NCBI GenBank assembly: GCA_016748015.1
Contig: JAAOMT010000294.1
Coordinates: 157,175-221,174, forward strand
From: Geosiphon pyriformis
Taxonomy: Eukaryota; Glomeromycota; Glomeromycetes; Archaeosporales; Geosiphonaceae
Reading direction: 5' to 3'
DNA: 64,000 nucleotides
The position numbers and the translations under genes were made by a program. A model generated the notes under the pieces. It ran no database searches. It was not told the origin of the DNA and saw only the letters and a program-made list of their open reading frames with translations. This document shows, piece after piece, positions 10,600-20,855 of the stretch; within the stretch, counting starts at the first letter, position 1, and the number at the start of each line of letters is the position of its first letter.

Positions 10600-12393
10600 T
10601 CCCGATTGTTGGTTATTTAAATGCTAGTGACAGTCAATTTAGATATGTTCTTGTTTACCACAATAGTGGCAGATACGCATTTCCTGTTGCCACTGTTGAT
10701 TGGTTGATGAAGATGGATGTGATTGATTTTGGGCATGATTAGAGTTTCCTTGATTATTGCGTCGTTGTGAAGGCTAATAAATGACGTAATTGTCAGCTAA
10801 GTATCCTTTCAATCTCTTATTGATTAATTCACTGAACTTCTCCAATTTGGAATCCAATTCAGATGATCCGTTCATTATTAGATTAATGGCTTGGGCATGG
10901 TTAGCCTCTGATTCAGTGGATTCAAAATCTCTGGCACATGTGACTGCATCTTAAAGGGTGCCTGGATGCAATGGACGTACATGTTGCAAGATGCTACTGC
11001 ATAGGCCACAGATAAACTGATTAAGTATCTGTGGTATTGTGAAATAGTTGGTGTCAATTGCTTGAATTTGGCGTAGGTTTTGATGAAAGCATCCCAGGTA
11101 AGTGGTGACTGCTTCAGTTTCTCCTTGTTTTATGGTGGTGAATGCATTGACTAGGCAATTGATGCTGTTATTGTTGCTGAAGTATCTTAGGAATTCTGCT
11201 TTGAAGGCATTAAAATCTTGTGGTTTATTAATCAAGCTCTGGTACCATAAATTGGTGGTATTCTTGAGAAAGTAGAGAATGGCTTGCATTGCTCGAGCGT
11301 CATTCTATCCATTGGCTGTGATGGTCTTTTCTACATCATTCAGCCATATTTGAGCGTCATCCTCTTCACCCATAAAGTTGTCAAGTTTTGCGATTGGTGT
11401 GTAGGCCATTGGATCTAAGTTAAGTGGTTGTGGTGGCTGTTGAAGTAGTTGTTATTGTCCTGGCTATTGGGGTAGTAGCTGAAGTGGCTGCTGTATGGGT
11501 TTGGCTATGGGATTAATCAACAGTTGATCGATGACAATTACTGGAGGTAAGTTTTGCTGATTAATTAATTCAGGATTTTGATTTCTTTGATTTGGCGGCA
11601 TTCGAATATTCGGAGTTTCAATTTCTAGATTTTTTAACTGTTGCTGAGTTTGAATGTTCGGGGTTTCAACTTCTGGGTTTTCAGTAATTGGGTGCAGGTA
11701 AGTGAATTCTTGATTCTCTGATTCTTCTTTCTTCTTTTCTGTTTTTGCTGCTTCCTATAGATCAGAGATTCTGAAATCTGGTAGAGGTGGTGGTGATCGA
11801 AGTCCTGATGGGGTTGATGATCATGAATTAAATCCCTCAAAGTATTTGCCATATGGTCCTAACAATTCTGTTTTCTTTTGTCTACTTTGGAATAAGAATC
11901 GTCCAAATGCTGATGTTACAGTTGATGGAAATGCATTGGTTGATGATATGTTGATGGTGCTTCCAGGTGTATAGTGGTATGATGAGTTGCTTGGGGATTC
12001 AACTCTGTTTTTTTTCCAAGCAGATGGCTGTATTTTTCAGAGTGTTACTGCTGGTGTTTGTAATTTTCCCTTGTTTTTACTAGCATATATATTTGGATAT
12101 CTTTGTTGAGTGTGGTGTTCAATTTCTTTGTTGATCTCAGTGATGATGAATGCAAAATTATGATTTGTTGGTAGGTTGGTGTTTTGAATTAATTTCTTAT
12201 AGAAAGTTTTTCTTGCTGATTCAGTATTCACTGGTGTTCCTAATAAAGAGAAAATTTTTTTATTGATGTAGAAATTGAAGACTGATTCAGCAGATATATG
12301 ATTGTGGTTTAATCCCAAGTATTGACAATAGTGTTAAAATAAGAATTTTGCGAATTCTAAATGGTTTGCTCTTATAATTTCTAATTCTGTCAC
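10600..12393 (-). pseudogene. A1 gag: N-terminal domain, capsid, zinc knuckle
   Basis: The frame opens at a GTG (12391-12393) where A2 and A3 also have GTG; no in-frame ATG precedes it. An N-terminal domain (about 12040-12390; FNFYINKK...KTFYKKL, EINKEIEHHTQ) is followed by a Pro/Gln-rich stretch. The capsid (about 10950-11290) shows ILYFL..TTNLWYQSL and F.AEFLRYFS, a Retrotrans_gag pattern. The nucleocapsid knuckle at 10630-10671 is CX2CX4HX4C with one stop inside. A Tyr/Pro/Gln-repeat linker leads to protease. It is broken only by stops, with no net frameshift. Confidence 0.8.
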
Positions 12394-12436
12394 TTTTGGT
12401 TTGGTGTTGTCAGTGCTGGTTCTCTGTAAGATTATA

Positions 12437-12453
12437 TCTCACAGGAAGCACCA
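12437..12453 (-). other. A1 primer-binding site
   Basis: Two bases after the 5' LTR, the minus strand reads TGGTGCTTCCTGTGAG. Its complement ends GGAAGCACCA. From memory this resembles the 3' end of fungal tRNA-Thr; only the first ten bases fit, so the tRNA identity is tentative. Confidence 0.55.
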
Positions 12454-12455
12454 AA

Positions 12456-13334
12456 TATTACAGGTGATTATTTCTGTTGTTGAATTGAATAACAAACCCG
12501 TAACTTGGTACTCAAAAGCTATTTTTGTGGATGATGTGTGGAAGGTATGGTATCTGAAAGTTTTGGTTGATCTGAAAGTTTTGTTGTAGAGTTCTTTGTA
12601 TAATAGACAGAGATTCAGTGGTGATAGTAGTAGTTTTTTTGAAGTCACAATTATGCCCAATTTCTTTCTCAGCTTGGCAGCCAAATTTATTCTGGCAGTC
12701 ATGCCCTTCTGGTAAGCTATCTATTAATATATATAATTCTACCCTTATTTCTGGGTTTTTTACCAGGCTATCCTTGACATCAATAACTCAGTGCTTAATC
12801 TTTTTACTCAATTAGTATACAACAACAAAATCAAAGAAAAAAAAAAAAATAAAAATAAAGAAAATAAATTTAAAGAAAATAAAGAAAATAAGCCAAGGCA
12901 ATTTGGTACATTAATATCTCATCAATAGCCATGATCAAGAGCTATTGTTCCAGCATGGTTAAGTATTAATTATTATCAACATGAAGTGTTGATAGTGGAG
13001 AGTGGATTGAGATATGAAATAATTATTTATTTGATGATTGGTTTTTTGGCTAAGGATTCTGTGGTATCAATTCTGTTTTTTCTGTTTCTAATACTACTGC
13101 TATATATACATAATTGGGATTCCTCAATTTCTTGATTTTTTATAACAGGAATCCTGCAATTCCTTTGAGAGGAATTTTGGAATTCTGGAATCCTGCAATT
13201 CCTCATCGGGGAATCCTGAAATTCCTGGAATCTTGCAATTTCTGAGAGGAATCCTGGAATTTCACATTTACTACACTTATTTCTGATTGGCTAATAATTA
13301 TGCTAATATATTTCCTATATTTCTATGAGTAACA
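12456..13334 (-). repeat. A1 5' LTR (879 bp) with promoter
   Basis: Bounded by GTAACA (13329-13334) and TATTAC (12456). Minus-strand order: U3 with a GGAATTCC-rich palindromic module (about 13130-13265), TATA-like TGTATATATA at 13101-13110, AATAA-type poly(A) signals near 13020-13030, stem-loops ATCAACA..TGTTGAT (about 12975-12995) and AATAGC..GCTATT (about 12920-12950), a CT-rich tract, then the U5 end. Transcription would start near 13075, running leftwards. Confidence 0.88.
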
Positions 13335-13618
13335 CCAGGAACATTAATCATCTTATACACATATTTTGCCAAAAAATTGTTCATGATAATTGTGACACCA
13401 GAACCCAAATAACCAGAGCCCAAACCAGAAATGAAAACCCAGACATCATCAAACTTATTCATAATCCATAAGTGGACCCTATCTCTTAACTTAGTCTCAG
13501 TAACAATAGAAATCAAATTGTTTATTTTGTTATGCCAACAAATTATATCATCCTGTTTTGTAAGATTGTTCATACCCCTAACATTACATGTGGCAATTTT
13601 CCAAACCAGATCACTCAT
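13335..13618 (-). pseudogene. LINE-1 ORF2: N-terminal half of endonuclease
   Basis: ATG at 13616-13618 gives MSDLVWKIATCNVRGMNN, the start of an EEP endonuclease (Asn in CNVRG). It is followed by the metal-binding Glu in VTETKLRD and GSGVTIIMNN, then it is cut at VPG by A1. The ATG overlaps the ORF1 stop as ATGA, which suggests coupled reinitiation. Its other half lies at 1726-2204 in the same frame after removal of A1. Confidence 0.88.
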
Positions 13619-15561
13619 TGAGGATTAGTAAAAGCTGACAAATCCAAGCCAGAGCACAAACAATCCAATCTCTCCAAAACCAAATTAACTGATACATCTA
13701 ATGCCATTATTTTAGACTCTAAGCTACCCACTTTGGTGGTCAAAACCTTGGAACTACTAGAGCTAAAACCAGATACATCAAAATTAACACCAGTGAGAAA
13801 AGAAACAAGTGGCATAAACACACTATCCACAGTTATATCCAAATTCAAACACAAATTCAAAGGTGCAGAAGCAATAGAAGGGGAAATAAGAGATGAAGGC
13901 ACCAAAGATACCAACCCAACAAAGCTCAACTTTTTCAAGATACCAGAAATTTGGTCTGACAAGAGCTTCACAGAATGTTTCAGAAAGGTCAAATGGTCAT
14001 GTAAGCCAGAATTACCAAAGGGAGCAAGAATCGCAGAAGAGATCTCAGTACCAGAAAATAAACCAGTACCAGAAGAGAATGAAAGAACCACATGTAAAAG
14101 AGAGCCACTAGTAACTTGGACCTAAGTTTTATTACCAAAAGAGACTGGGCAGGCAATCGGAGTCTACTTCTTCTTATATATATTAGTTAAATAAACCTGA
14201 TTTCAAGAAAATACTACCCACCTACCATGAATTCCAGAATTCCTACCAACTGAATACATATCAGAAATATGACCAAAATGTTTACACTTAAAACAACAAG
14301 CCAAAAAAAGACCAGCCCAATACAAATTCACATCCTTAAACACAAGAACAAAACCAATAGCAGCCAATTTAGATGCTTCATTAGCAAAACACACAACTGC
14401 ACATTTATTATGCACATATAAGCTGGAATTACAGCCAATAAAGCAAGTTTTCTCACCATATGATTTCATCAAACCAGAAAAATTATGCACCATAGTTCTA
14501 ACTAGAAGAGTATAGAGCAAAGCCTGATGTTAATTCTTGGATACTTATGTTTGTTTATCACCAACAGCTTTTGCCACATAAACAGAATCTTTTTCCATGA
14601 AAACAAATCATCTAGCTACGACCAAATCAGCTATCTCAGATGACTCATACTCCACTAAAGCTTTTTGCCACAAACCAATCAATTGCATCTTGATTGATAC
14701 AATTTTTTCAAACTTAGAAAAAACAGATTCCACAGCCAATTTGGGAAGATCAACTGGAACCTCCTTGATAATCACTTCCCAATCCAATTGGCTGTTTATC
14801 TCTCTGAGATTATTATTAACAAGAATTTTTTTACAGACTGCCAATTCTTTTGCCTTATTCAGACTAAATTCAAATGTAAATAATGACTTAATAATTCCAG
14901 GAAATTTTGAGGGAGTGAAGGCTCTTCCAAAACCATCAATTTGATAAAAAATTTTTTTGATTGCAATTAACTTATCATTATTTGTTTTTCTAGCCACAGC
15001 AGACAACTTAATATCCAAAGCAAATAACTTGACTGGTTTGAAGCTACATTTTTTCAGAACACATGACTTGACAGATAGAAGCTGATTGGATCCAACAAAT
15101 TTAGGCACTGAAAGCACCAACTCAGTATTGTTGTTACTTATATGTTCGAATAAAGGCTGCTTTGGTGGATTGTTCAGCATGTACATCTGCATGTGAGTCT
15201 TTTTAGATGTTGCTTTATCTATATTATTGTTCTTACCAGATTTTGTGTACCTGGTTTCTTCGGCAACTGTGTTTTTTATATTTTTGACATCCAAAAAACT
15301 GCTTACACTACTAGAAACACTGCTAACTTTGCTTTTTTAAGACACCACAAACTTAACACCAGCATCACCAATATCTACCAAGCTCAAAGGGCCAGTAGAC
15401 AAATCAACCACATCATTGGCTACAGATATCTTTGGCTTCTTAAATAATGAACCACAAGAGTACACACTATCTACATGAGTTTTTTTCTTTTCATTAGACT
15501 GAATCCTCAATCCAGCTAAACCAAAACCAGAACCACCAGCAGAAGCACCCACTGGATTCAT
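13615..15561 (-). pseudogene. LINE-1 ORF1 (RNA-binding protein), nonsense-broken
   Basis: ATG at 15561 (MNPVGASAGGSGFGLAG). One frame runs all the way to the TGA at 13615. Segments: Ser/Gly-rich N-terminus; an RRM-like/DUF4283-like core (about 14600-15080; SVFSKFEKIVSIKMQLIGLWQKALVEY); a CCHC knuckle (about 14265-14310; CFKCKHFGHISDM then Tyr instead of the last Cys); and a C-terminal heptad-like segment (LESKIMALDVSVNLVLERL). Stops occur at 15337 (TAA), 14608 (TGA in place of Trp) and several in 14100-14560. The product would coat LINE RNA. Confidence 0.82.
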
Positions 15562-15995
15562 TGTAACAAAAGGAGGAAAGTCAGAAAAAATAATTAAAAA
15601 AAAAACAAGGGAAAAGAAAAAAGACTAATTAAAACTTCAATAAAATTTTACTCTTGTCATAGTTAGGAGATCGACAAGAGAAAAAGTTTTTTTTTAATTT
15701 TGTTATACGTATTTTAAATTAATATTAATTATAATATTTATTTTTATTATTAAAATTTTAGTTCTGTTTAAATTTAATTTAAATATAAACATAAATCTAA
15801 TAATTTTTTAAAATTTTAAGAAAATAAATGTTTTTTTAAAACTATTTAATTAATAAACCAATTTTTTAATAAAAACTTTTTTTTTTCTTATGTTTAAAAT
15901 TCTTCAAAGAGCATTTTTTGAAAAAAAAGTTTTAGTTTTATTTCTACTTTTGTCTTTTTTGTATTATTATTTTTAATATTTCTTAAGTAAATAAT
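15562..15995. other. AT-rich spacer between head-to-head LINEs
   Basis: About 430 bp, almost purely A/T with long T and A runs, between the LINE-1 ORF1 start (minus) and the first legible LINE-2 ORF1 codons (plus). It should contain both 5' UTRs or internal promoters, but decay leaves no motif I can name. Confidence 0.5.
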
Positions 15996-17578
15996 TTTTT
16001 TGTAATAAACCTAATGATTGCTTTTGATAACAATATTTTTAAAAAAAAAGCATCTAAAAGGCTCTTTATAAACCAGTTAGAAGTTTTTTTTCAAAAGAAG
16101 AAAATTCTTATAGATAATATTAAGCACTCCAGTAATAAAAAAAATATTTCTTTGATTAAATCTGGTTTTAATAGAGATATGTATTTGAACATAGATAGTA
16201 AATTTGATAATAAGAAAAATAATAATGTTTTAATAAATATTAATAGAAATTTCTTTTTTAGTTTAGCAGTAATAACCTTTAAAGCTATAAAAGTTAATAT
16301 TAGTTTAAAGTATAACTCTTCTTTTAATAAAATCAACTTTGACATAAATAAAAATAAAAAACTATTTTTTTTTTCTCTTAACATATCTTTGAAAAAAAAG
16401 TAAATTAATTCTAAAATAGTAAAAATTTAAGTAGAAATAACTATCAAAAAATCTTTTACTTTAAACATTAATTTTTTAGCAATAGAAAACAAATTAGTAA
16501 AGACAAAAACTTAATTAATTAGAAAATTTTTTTTAGTAATCAATAGTTTTGAAGAAGCCACTACTCTTTTAAAATTTGAAAAAATTATCAAATTGACATT
16601 TACATCAGAGAAAAGCATGAAAAAGACTGTATTATTGGTTGAGAAAAAAAGAATTATCATAAACAACAATGTCAAAAGACAAGAATTTTGTTTAAATTGA
16701 ACTTTGATAATCAAAAAAATTCTCATAAATATGCCAAAAAAATGATTATCATTGCAGTAATCAAATATAATCTGATAGTATTAATCAGATTATAATTAAT
16801 TGGACTATAACAAAAAGCTGTGATGAAATTTGTTGAATTGGCTTAAACAAATCAGTTAGCAATTAAATAATTATTCTTAATTGGAAAGATTTAGTGCATG
16901 TGACAAAAACTATAAGAAATTATAATGTTTAGATATTAAAAAATTAGTTTAAGACATTTTTGTTTACTTTGTCTGTAAGAACAACTGCTTATAATCTTAA
17001 TGATTTATTAGAAAAAACTAATAAGAAAACTTATATTATTAACTAATTATTTAAAACTGGCAATAGAATTTGCTGTACAGTAATTGGCTTTGAATTAGAA
17101 AAAAAATTGAAGTTAGCTTTTTACATAGAATTTATTTTGAGTGATATTAAGTTTTTTTGAATTAAGATGAACCTGATTTGTTGTAAAAAATATGGGTATT
17201 TCAGTTATTTATCTCTTAAATATAATTTTTAAATCTATTTGTCTTTATCTCAAAAAAATTTATAAAAAGAATATGTTAGATAAAAATTACTTTTAGCTGG
17301 TCTATTATTACACAAAAAAAATGTTCTTATTACCTAATCTGCTGTCTTTGATAGCAAGTTTTGAGTACAAATAATATTATTAACAGTTTTATTTGCCACT
17401 TTTTCTAATATTATTTATTCTGGTTTTGGTTTTGGGTTATTTTTTTTTGGTGCTCTATATATTAGTAAAGCTTTTTTTGTCATTCTGAATGATATATTTA
17501 CTAATGCTTATTTGATCTTATTAAAACATTTCTTAGAACTTTTGGCTAATCAAGTGTTTAATATTATATATAAACTAA
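15996..17578 (+). pseudogene. LINE-2 ORF1, extremely AT-decayed copy
   Basis: The plus-strand reading gives recognisable ORF1 blocks of a LINE family related to LINE-1: ILIDNIKHSS (about 16105), KFEKIIKLTFTSEKSM (about 16575), LVHVTKT (about 16890), a ruined knuckle CCKKYGYFSYLSLKY (about 17180-17225) and FLELLANQV (about 17530). Trp and Gln positions are commonly stops. Gly, Ala, Arg and Asp codons have drifted to Lys, Asn, Ile, Phe. At least one frameshift. It is truncated by the LTR beginning at 17579. The longest open piece, 16014-16403, is a remnant and not a gene. Confidence 0.72.
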
Positions 17579-17763
17579 TATTATAAATGATTATTTAAAA
17601 TATTAAAACAAATAACAAACCCATAATTTGGTGCTTAATAGTTAATAATATTGGTAATATCTGAAAATTTTTGGAGTTTGAAGGTTTTGGTAGTCTTTTG
17701 TATAATAAACAGAAATTTAATTGATAGTTTCTTCTGTGAATTTTTTTTTAGCATGATAGCTGG
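17579..17763 (-). repeat. A5: LTR fragment of family A
   Basis: Begins TATTATAAATGATTATTT, a transition-decayed form of TGTTACAGATGATTATTT. It goes on with AACAAAC.CATAATTTGGTGCTTAA, like the other A LTR ends. It is cut at 17764 by another LTR, so its remainder is displaced, probably beyond the window. Confidence 0.7.
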
Positions 17764-18892
17764 TGTTACAGGTAATTATTTGAAGTGTTAATACAAATAA
17801 CAAATCCATAACTTGGTGCTTAATAGCTTAATAATATTAGTAATATTTGAAGATTTTAAAGTCTGAAGGTTTTGGTTGAGTTTTTTGTATAATGAACAGA
17901 GATTTAATAGTTGTTTCAGTACTCTTTTGAAAACTTATTCTGTGAATTTTTTTCTCAGTTTAATGGCTGGTTTTTCCTGGTAAGCTATCCTTAATTTTTG
18001 AGTGTCTACTTTTATTTTACAGGTTTTTTATTAGTTCTTCTTTAATATTAATAACTCAGTGCTTAATTTCTTTAATTAGTTAATAAAACAACAAAACAAA
18101 ATAAAAAAAATAAAAAAATAAAAAAAAATAAGAAATTAGTATTCTATCAATAGCTATAATTAAGAGTTATTGTTTTAATATAGATAAGTATTGGATTCTA
18201 TCAACATAGAATGTTAATAGTGGCAAAAATAATTACTATTTTTAATCAAGTAATAATAACATAAATTTGATGATAATAGATAATTTTATTAATATAAAAA
18301 TGATTTCACTTTAAGTTATAAAAAACAATCTTTTAAAAGAAGAGTATTGTTTTAAATTAATTTAGAACTTCTATTGAATTTTTCTGAAATTGTTTTTTCT
18401 GTTTTTAATACTTTCATTATATATATAATTTATATTATACAAAATTCCTTAGATTTTTTTGATTTTTCTAATCAAAAATTCTGAAATTCTTGAAATCTTG
18501 TAATTTCTTGAAAAAAATCCTGAAATTTCTCTTTTACTATGCCTATTTCTAATTGGCTATTTTATATTCTTATTAAAAATTTTTAAATTTTTATAAGTAA
18601 TATTATTTCCTTTTTTTAATATTGAACTCTATTAAAATCTTCTAAATTTTTTAACTTTATACTAATATACAAATAATGTTTTAATCTGATAACAGTTTTT
18701 TTGAATATCTGAGTTTAAATCTTTTGTTGGTATTATGTATGTATTCTGGCATAATACTCTTATTATTATTGCTAAATCTTTTAAGTTTCTATTTTGGTAA
18801 AAGATCTGGAAGTACATTATATTGTTTGAAGTTTTTATTAGAATTTGAATTATTATTATTATTATTAACATTGTGGACAGAGTTAAAACCAT
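17764..18892 (-). mobile_element. A6: internally deleted A-family element
   Basis: LTR at 17764-18602 (TGTTACAGG start, GTAATA end) with the GGAATTCC-type U3 module decayed at about 18440-18540. It is followed by the polypurine/ORF3-end sequence (18603-18660). The internal DNA then jumps to the dUTPase N-terminal region: 18690-18870 aligns with the A2 stretch around 26020-26190 (GGCATAAT..., then the acidic linker). About 4 kb of ORF3, integrase and RT is therefore missing. The element is cut at 18893 by A4. Confidence 0.65.
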
Positions 18893-19748
18893 TGTTACAA
18901 ATGATTATTTGGGGTCTCAAAACAAATAACAAATTCGTAACTTGGTGCTTAATGAATTGATATGATTATGTTGGTTTCCAAAAGGGTTGTAGATCTTTGT
19001 ATAATGAACAGAGATTCTCTAGAGTTGGTTTTGGTTGCTTTCCTCAGTTGTTTTCCCAATTTCTGTCTTCAGTGTAGTGGCCAGTTTAATCTGTCAGTTG
19101 TGCCCTTCTGGTAAGCTATCCATTAATATATGTATAATTTTACCCTTATTTCTGGGTCTTTTACCAGGCTATTCATGACATCAGTAACTCAGTGCTTTAA
19201 TTTTTAAGTAATTAGTAAATCCAAAAGAAATAACAAAAGAAATAAAAGAAATAAAAGAAGATAATGAAATAAGTAGAAGCAATTGCAAGTTAGAATCCCA
19301 TCAATAGCCATGATCAAGAGCTATTGTTTCAGTGTGGTTAAGTATTAATTACTATCAACATAAAGTGTTGATAGTGAAGAGTAGATTGAAATAGTGAATA
19401 ATTATTTATTAAATAGAAGGTTGCTTAGATCAAATCTAAACTGAGAGATCTCTAATTAAAGAATTCTGTCTTTTCTACTTTTAATGCTACCACTATATAT
19501 ACATAATTAAGATTCCTCAATTCCTCAATTTTTTATACCAGGAATTTTGGAATTTCTAGAATCTTGCAATTCCTTTTAAGAAGAATTCTGGAATTCTGGA
19601 ATCCTGTGATTTCTTTGTACAAGAATCCTGAAATTTCTGGAATCCTGCAATTCCTCTTGAGAGGAATTCTGGAATTCCACCTTTACTGTGCCTACTTCTA
19701 ATTGGCTAATTTATATGCTACTATACTTCCTATATTCTATGAGTAACA
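18893..19748 (-). repeat. A4 3' LTR (856 bp)
   Basis: TGTTACAAATG at 18893, GAGTAACA at 19741-19748. Contains stem-loop sequences ATCAACATAAAGTGTTGAT (about 19355) and CAATAGCC..AGCTATTG (about 19300-19325), TATATATAC near 19495, and the GGAATTCC-type U3 module (about 19505-19685) shared with A1 and A6 but not with A2/A3. Confidence 0.85.
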
Positions 19749-19762
19749 TTATTCCTTTTTTT

Positions 19763-20400
19763 TTAATATTGAGCTCCATTAAGATCTCCTAAATCTCCTA
19801 GCTCTACTTTTTTGTCATTGAGTATTTCTTGAACTTCTTTTTCGAGAATCACTTGGGTTATCTTGTTTTGTAATTCTTTAAATTGGGTGTTGGTTATTTT
19901 TCCCATTTGGTTAACTATAATAGAATCCAATTCTGGATTAAGTAAGATTTCTGTTTATCTTGAAATTCAATATGTAGCCAATAGATGACTCTTGCTTGTG
20001 TAGTCAAGTTGTTTTTTTCCACAAATTGTTTCAGTTGTTGTAGTATTGTTGTGTTAAATAATTGTTTTGTTTTATTTGTGTATAAGTTCTGAATATTCAA
20101 GTGTCATCCCAAATGAAAATAGCAAAAGTTTCTTGGAAATTTGTGTATTCATCATTTCCAAGTTTTTTTGGTTAATTCTTGATATGTAGTAATATTTGTT
20201 GGCTTTTCCACTGCTAATTTTATTTTCTGTACCATTTTGTCAATAGTGTTTTCTGTTTTTTTTTGACTTTTGTATTTGGGTATTTTTCTGGTATTTCAGT
20301 ATCGAATGGTTTGTTGATTGATAGTAATTTCTATATTCTGTTGTTGAATTAGTTGGAAAAGTTGTTGTGTTAGTGAATGGTTATTGTCAGTAATTTCCAT
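19763..20400 (-). pseudogene. A4 ORF3
   Basis: ATG at 20398-20400 (MEITDNNHSLTQQLFQLIQQ), conserved NIQNLYTNKTKQLF and TILQQLKQFVEKNN blocks, and end TAT TAA at 19763 before the polypurine tract. Stops and at least one disrupted stretch occur in the middle. It follows the Gag-Pol stop (TAA, 20459-20461) by 58 nt, the same arrangement as A1 and A3. Confidence 0.7.
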
Positions 20401-20458
20401 TTTTCTGAAGTCTTCTGTCACGTTTACCATGACTTTATCTCTCTTTTATTGTTCAATT

Positions 20459-20855
20459 TTACGTGTTTGGTTCAATAATTATAATTGGTTTCAGATCTCA
20501 TGGAATCTCATCTGGTTGGACTAGTATTCTTTGTACTTCTAATTATAGAATATTATTGGTGGATGGTGATATTATATAGTAATATGGTTTCAGTCAATTA
20601 CCATGTGCTGCTTTGGCTAAGATTTTGTTGTTCTATCTTAATTTATAAGCTCTATTTCCAAGAATTTCTTTTGTGTGAAATGGTCTATTTTATTTGGGGT
20701 CAAATTTTCTACTTTATTGTTTTTCTACTTTGGTACGATATAAAAGTACTTTGTCTCCAATTTTGAATTCAACTGGTTTATCTGGTAGTTGATTATTATG
20801 TCTTTTTTTTTGTTTTTCTTGTGACTTTTGGATGTTATCAGCTGTTTTTTGCTGC
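20459..20855 (-). pseudogene. A4 integrase C-terminal end
   Basis: Reads the integrase tail (KPVEFKI.DKVLL, GPY/F-like region, ending IIIIEPNT then TAA). It is cut by A2: at the junction CTGC (20852-20855) faces CCAC (30918-30921), a 4-bp target duplication decayed by two transitions. Confidence 0.75.

Larger units (their letters stand above)
2205..13334 (-). mobile_element. A1: Ty3/gypsy-type LTR retrotransposon with dUTPase and ORF3, inserted in LINE-1
   Basis: Two related LTRs bound an internal region read on the minus strand. The flanks are CCAG at 2201-2204 and CCAG at 13335-13338, a 4-bp target duplication, and removing the element restores the LINE endonuclease frame. Internal order on the minus strand: PBS, gag, protease, Cys-rich module, dUTPase, RT, RNase H, integrase, ORF3, polypurine tract. 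All Gag-Pol domains from 12393 down to 4741 lie in the same frame, broken only by in-frame stops. Its 3' LTR carries a solo B LTR. It is inactive: nonsense codons, RT YLDN instead of YLDD, RNase H Asp lost, integrase Glu lost. Confidence 0.9.

Noticed and set aside
10242-10742. Plus-strand open frames over A1 gag-protease linker
   Set aside because: Shadows of the repetitive Tyr/Pro/Gln linker read on the opposite strand.
16091-16384. Minus-strand 97-codon hydrophobic frame
   Set aside because: Opposite strand of LINE-2 ORF1; Leu/Phe/Ile richness comes from A/T composition.
18662-18960. Small open frames on both strands
   Set aside because: The sequence aligns with the decayed dUTPase-linker region of A2; the frames are chance openings in A6 and the start of the A4 LTR.
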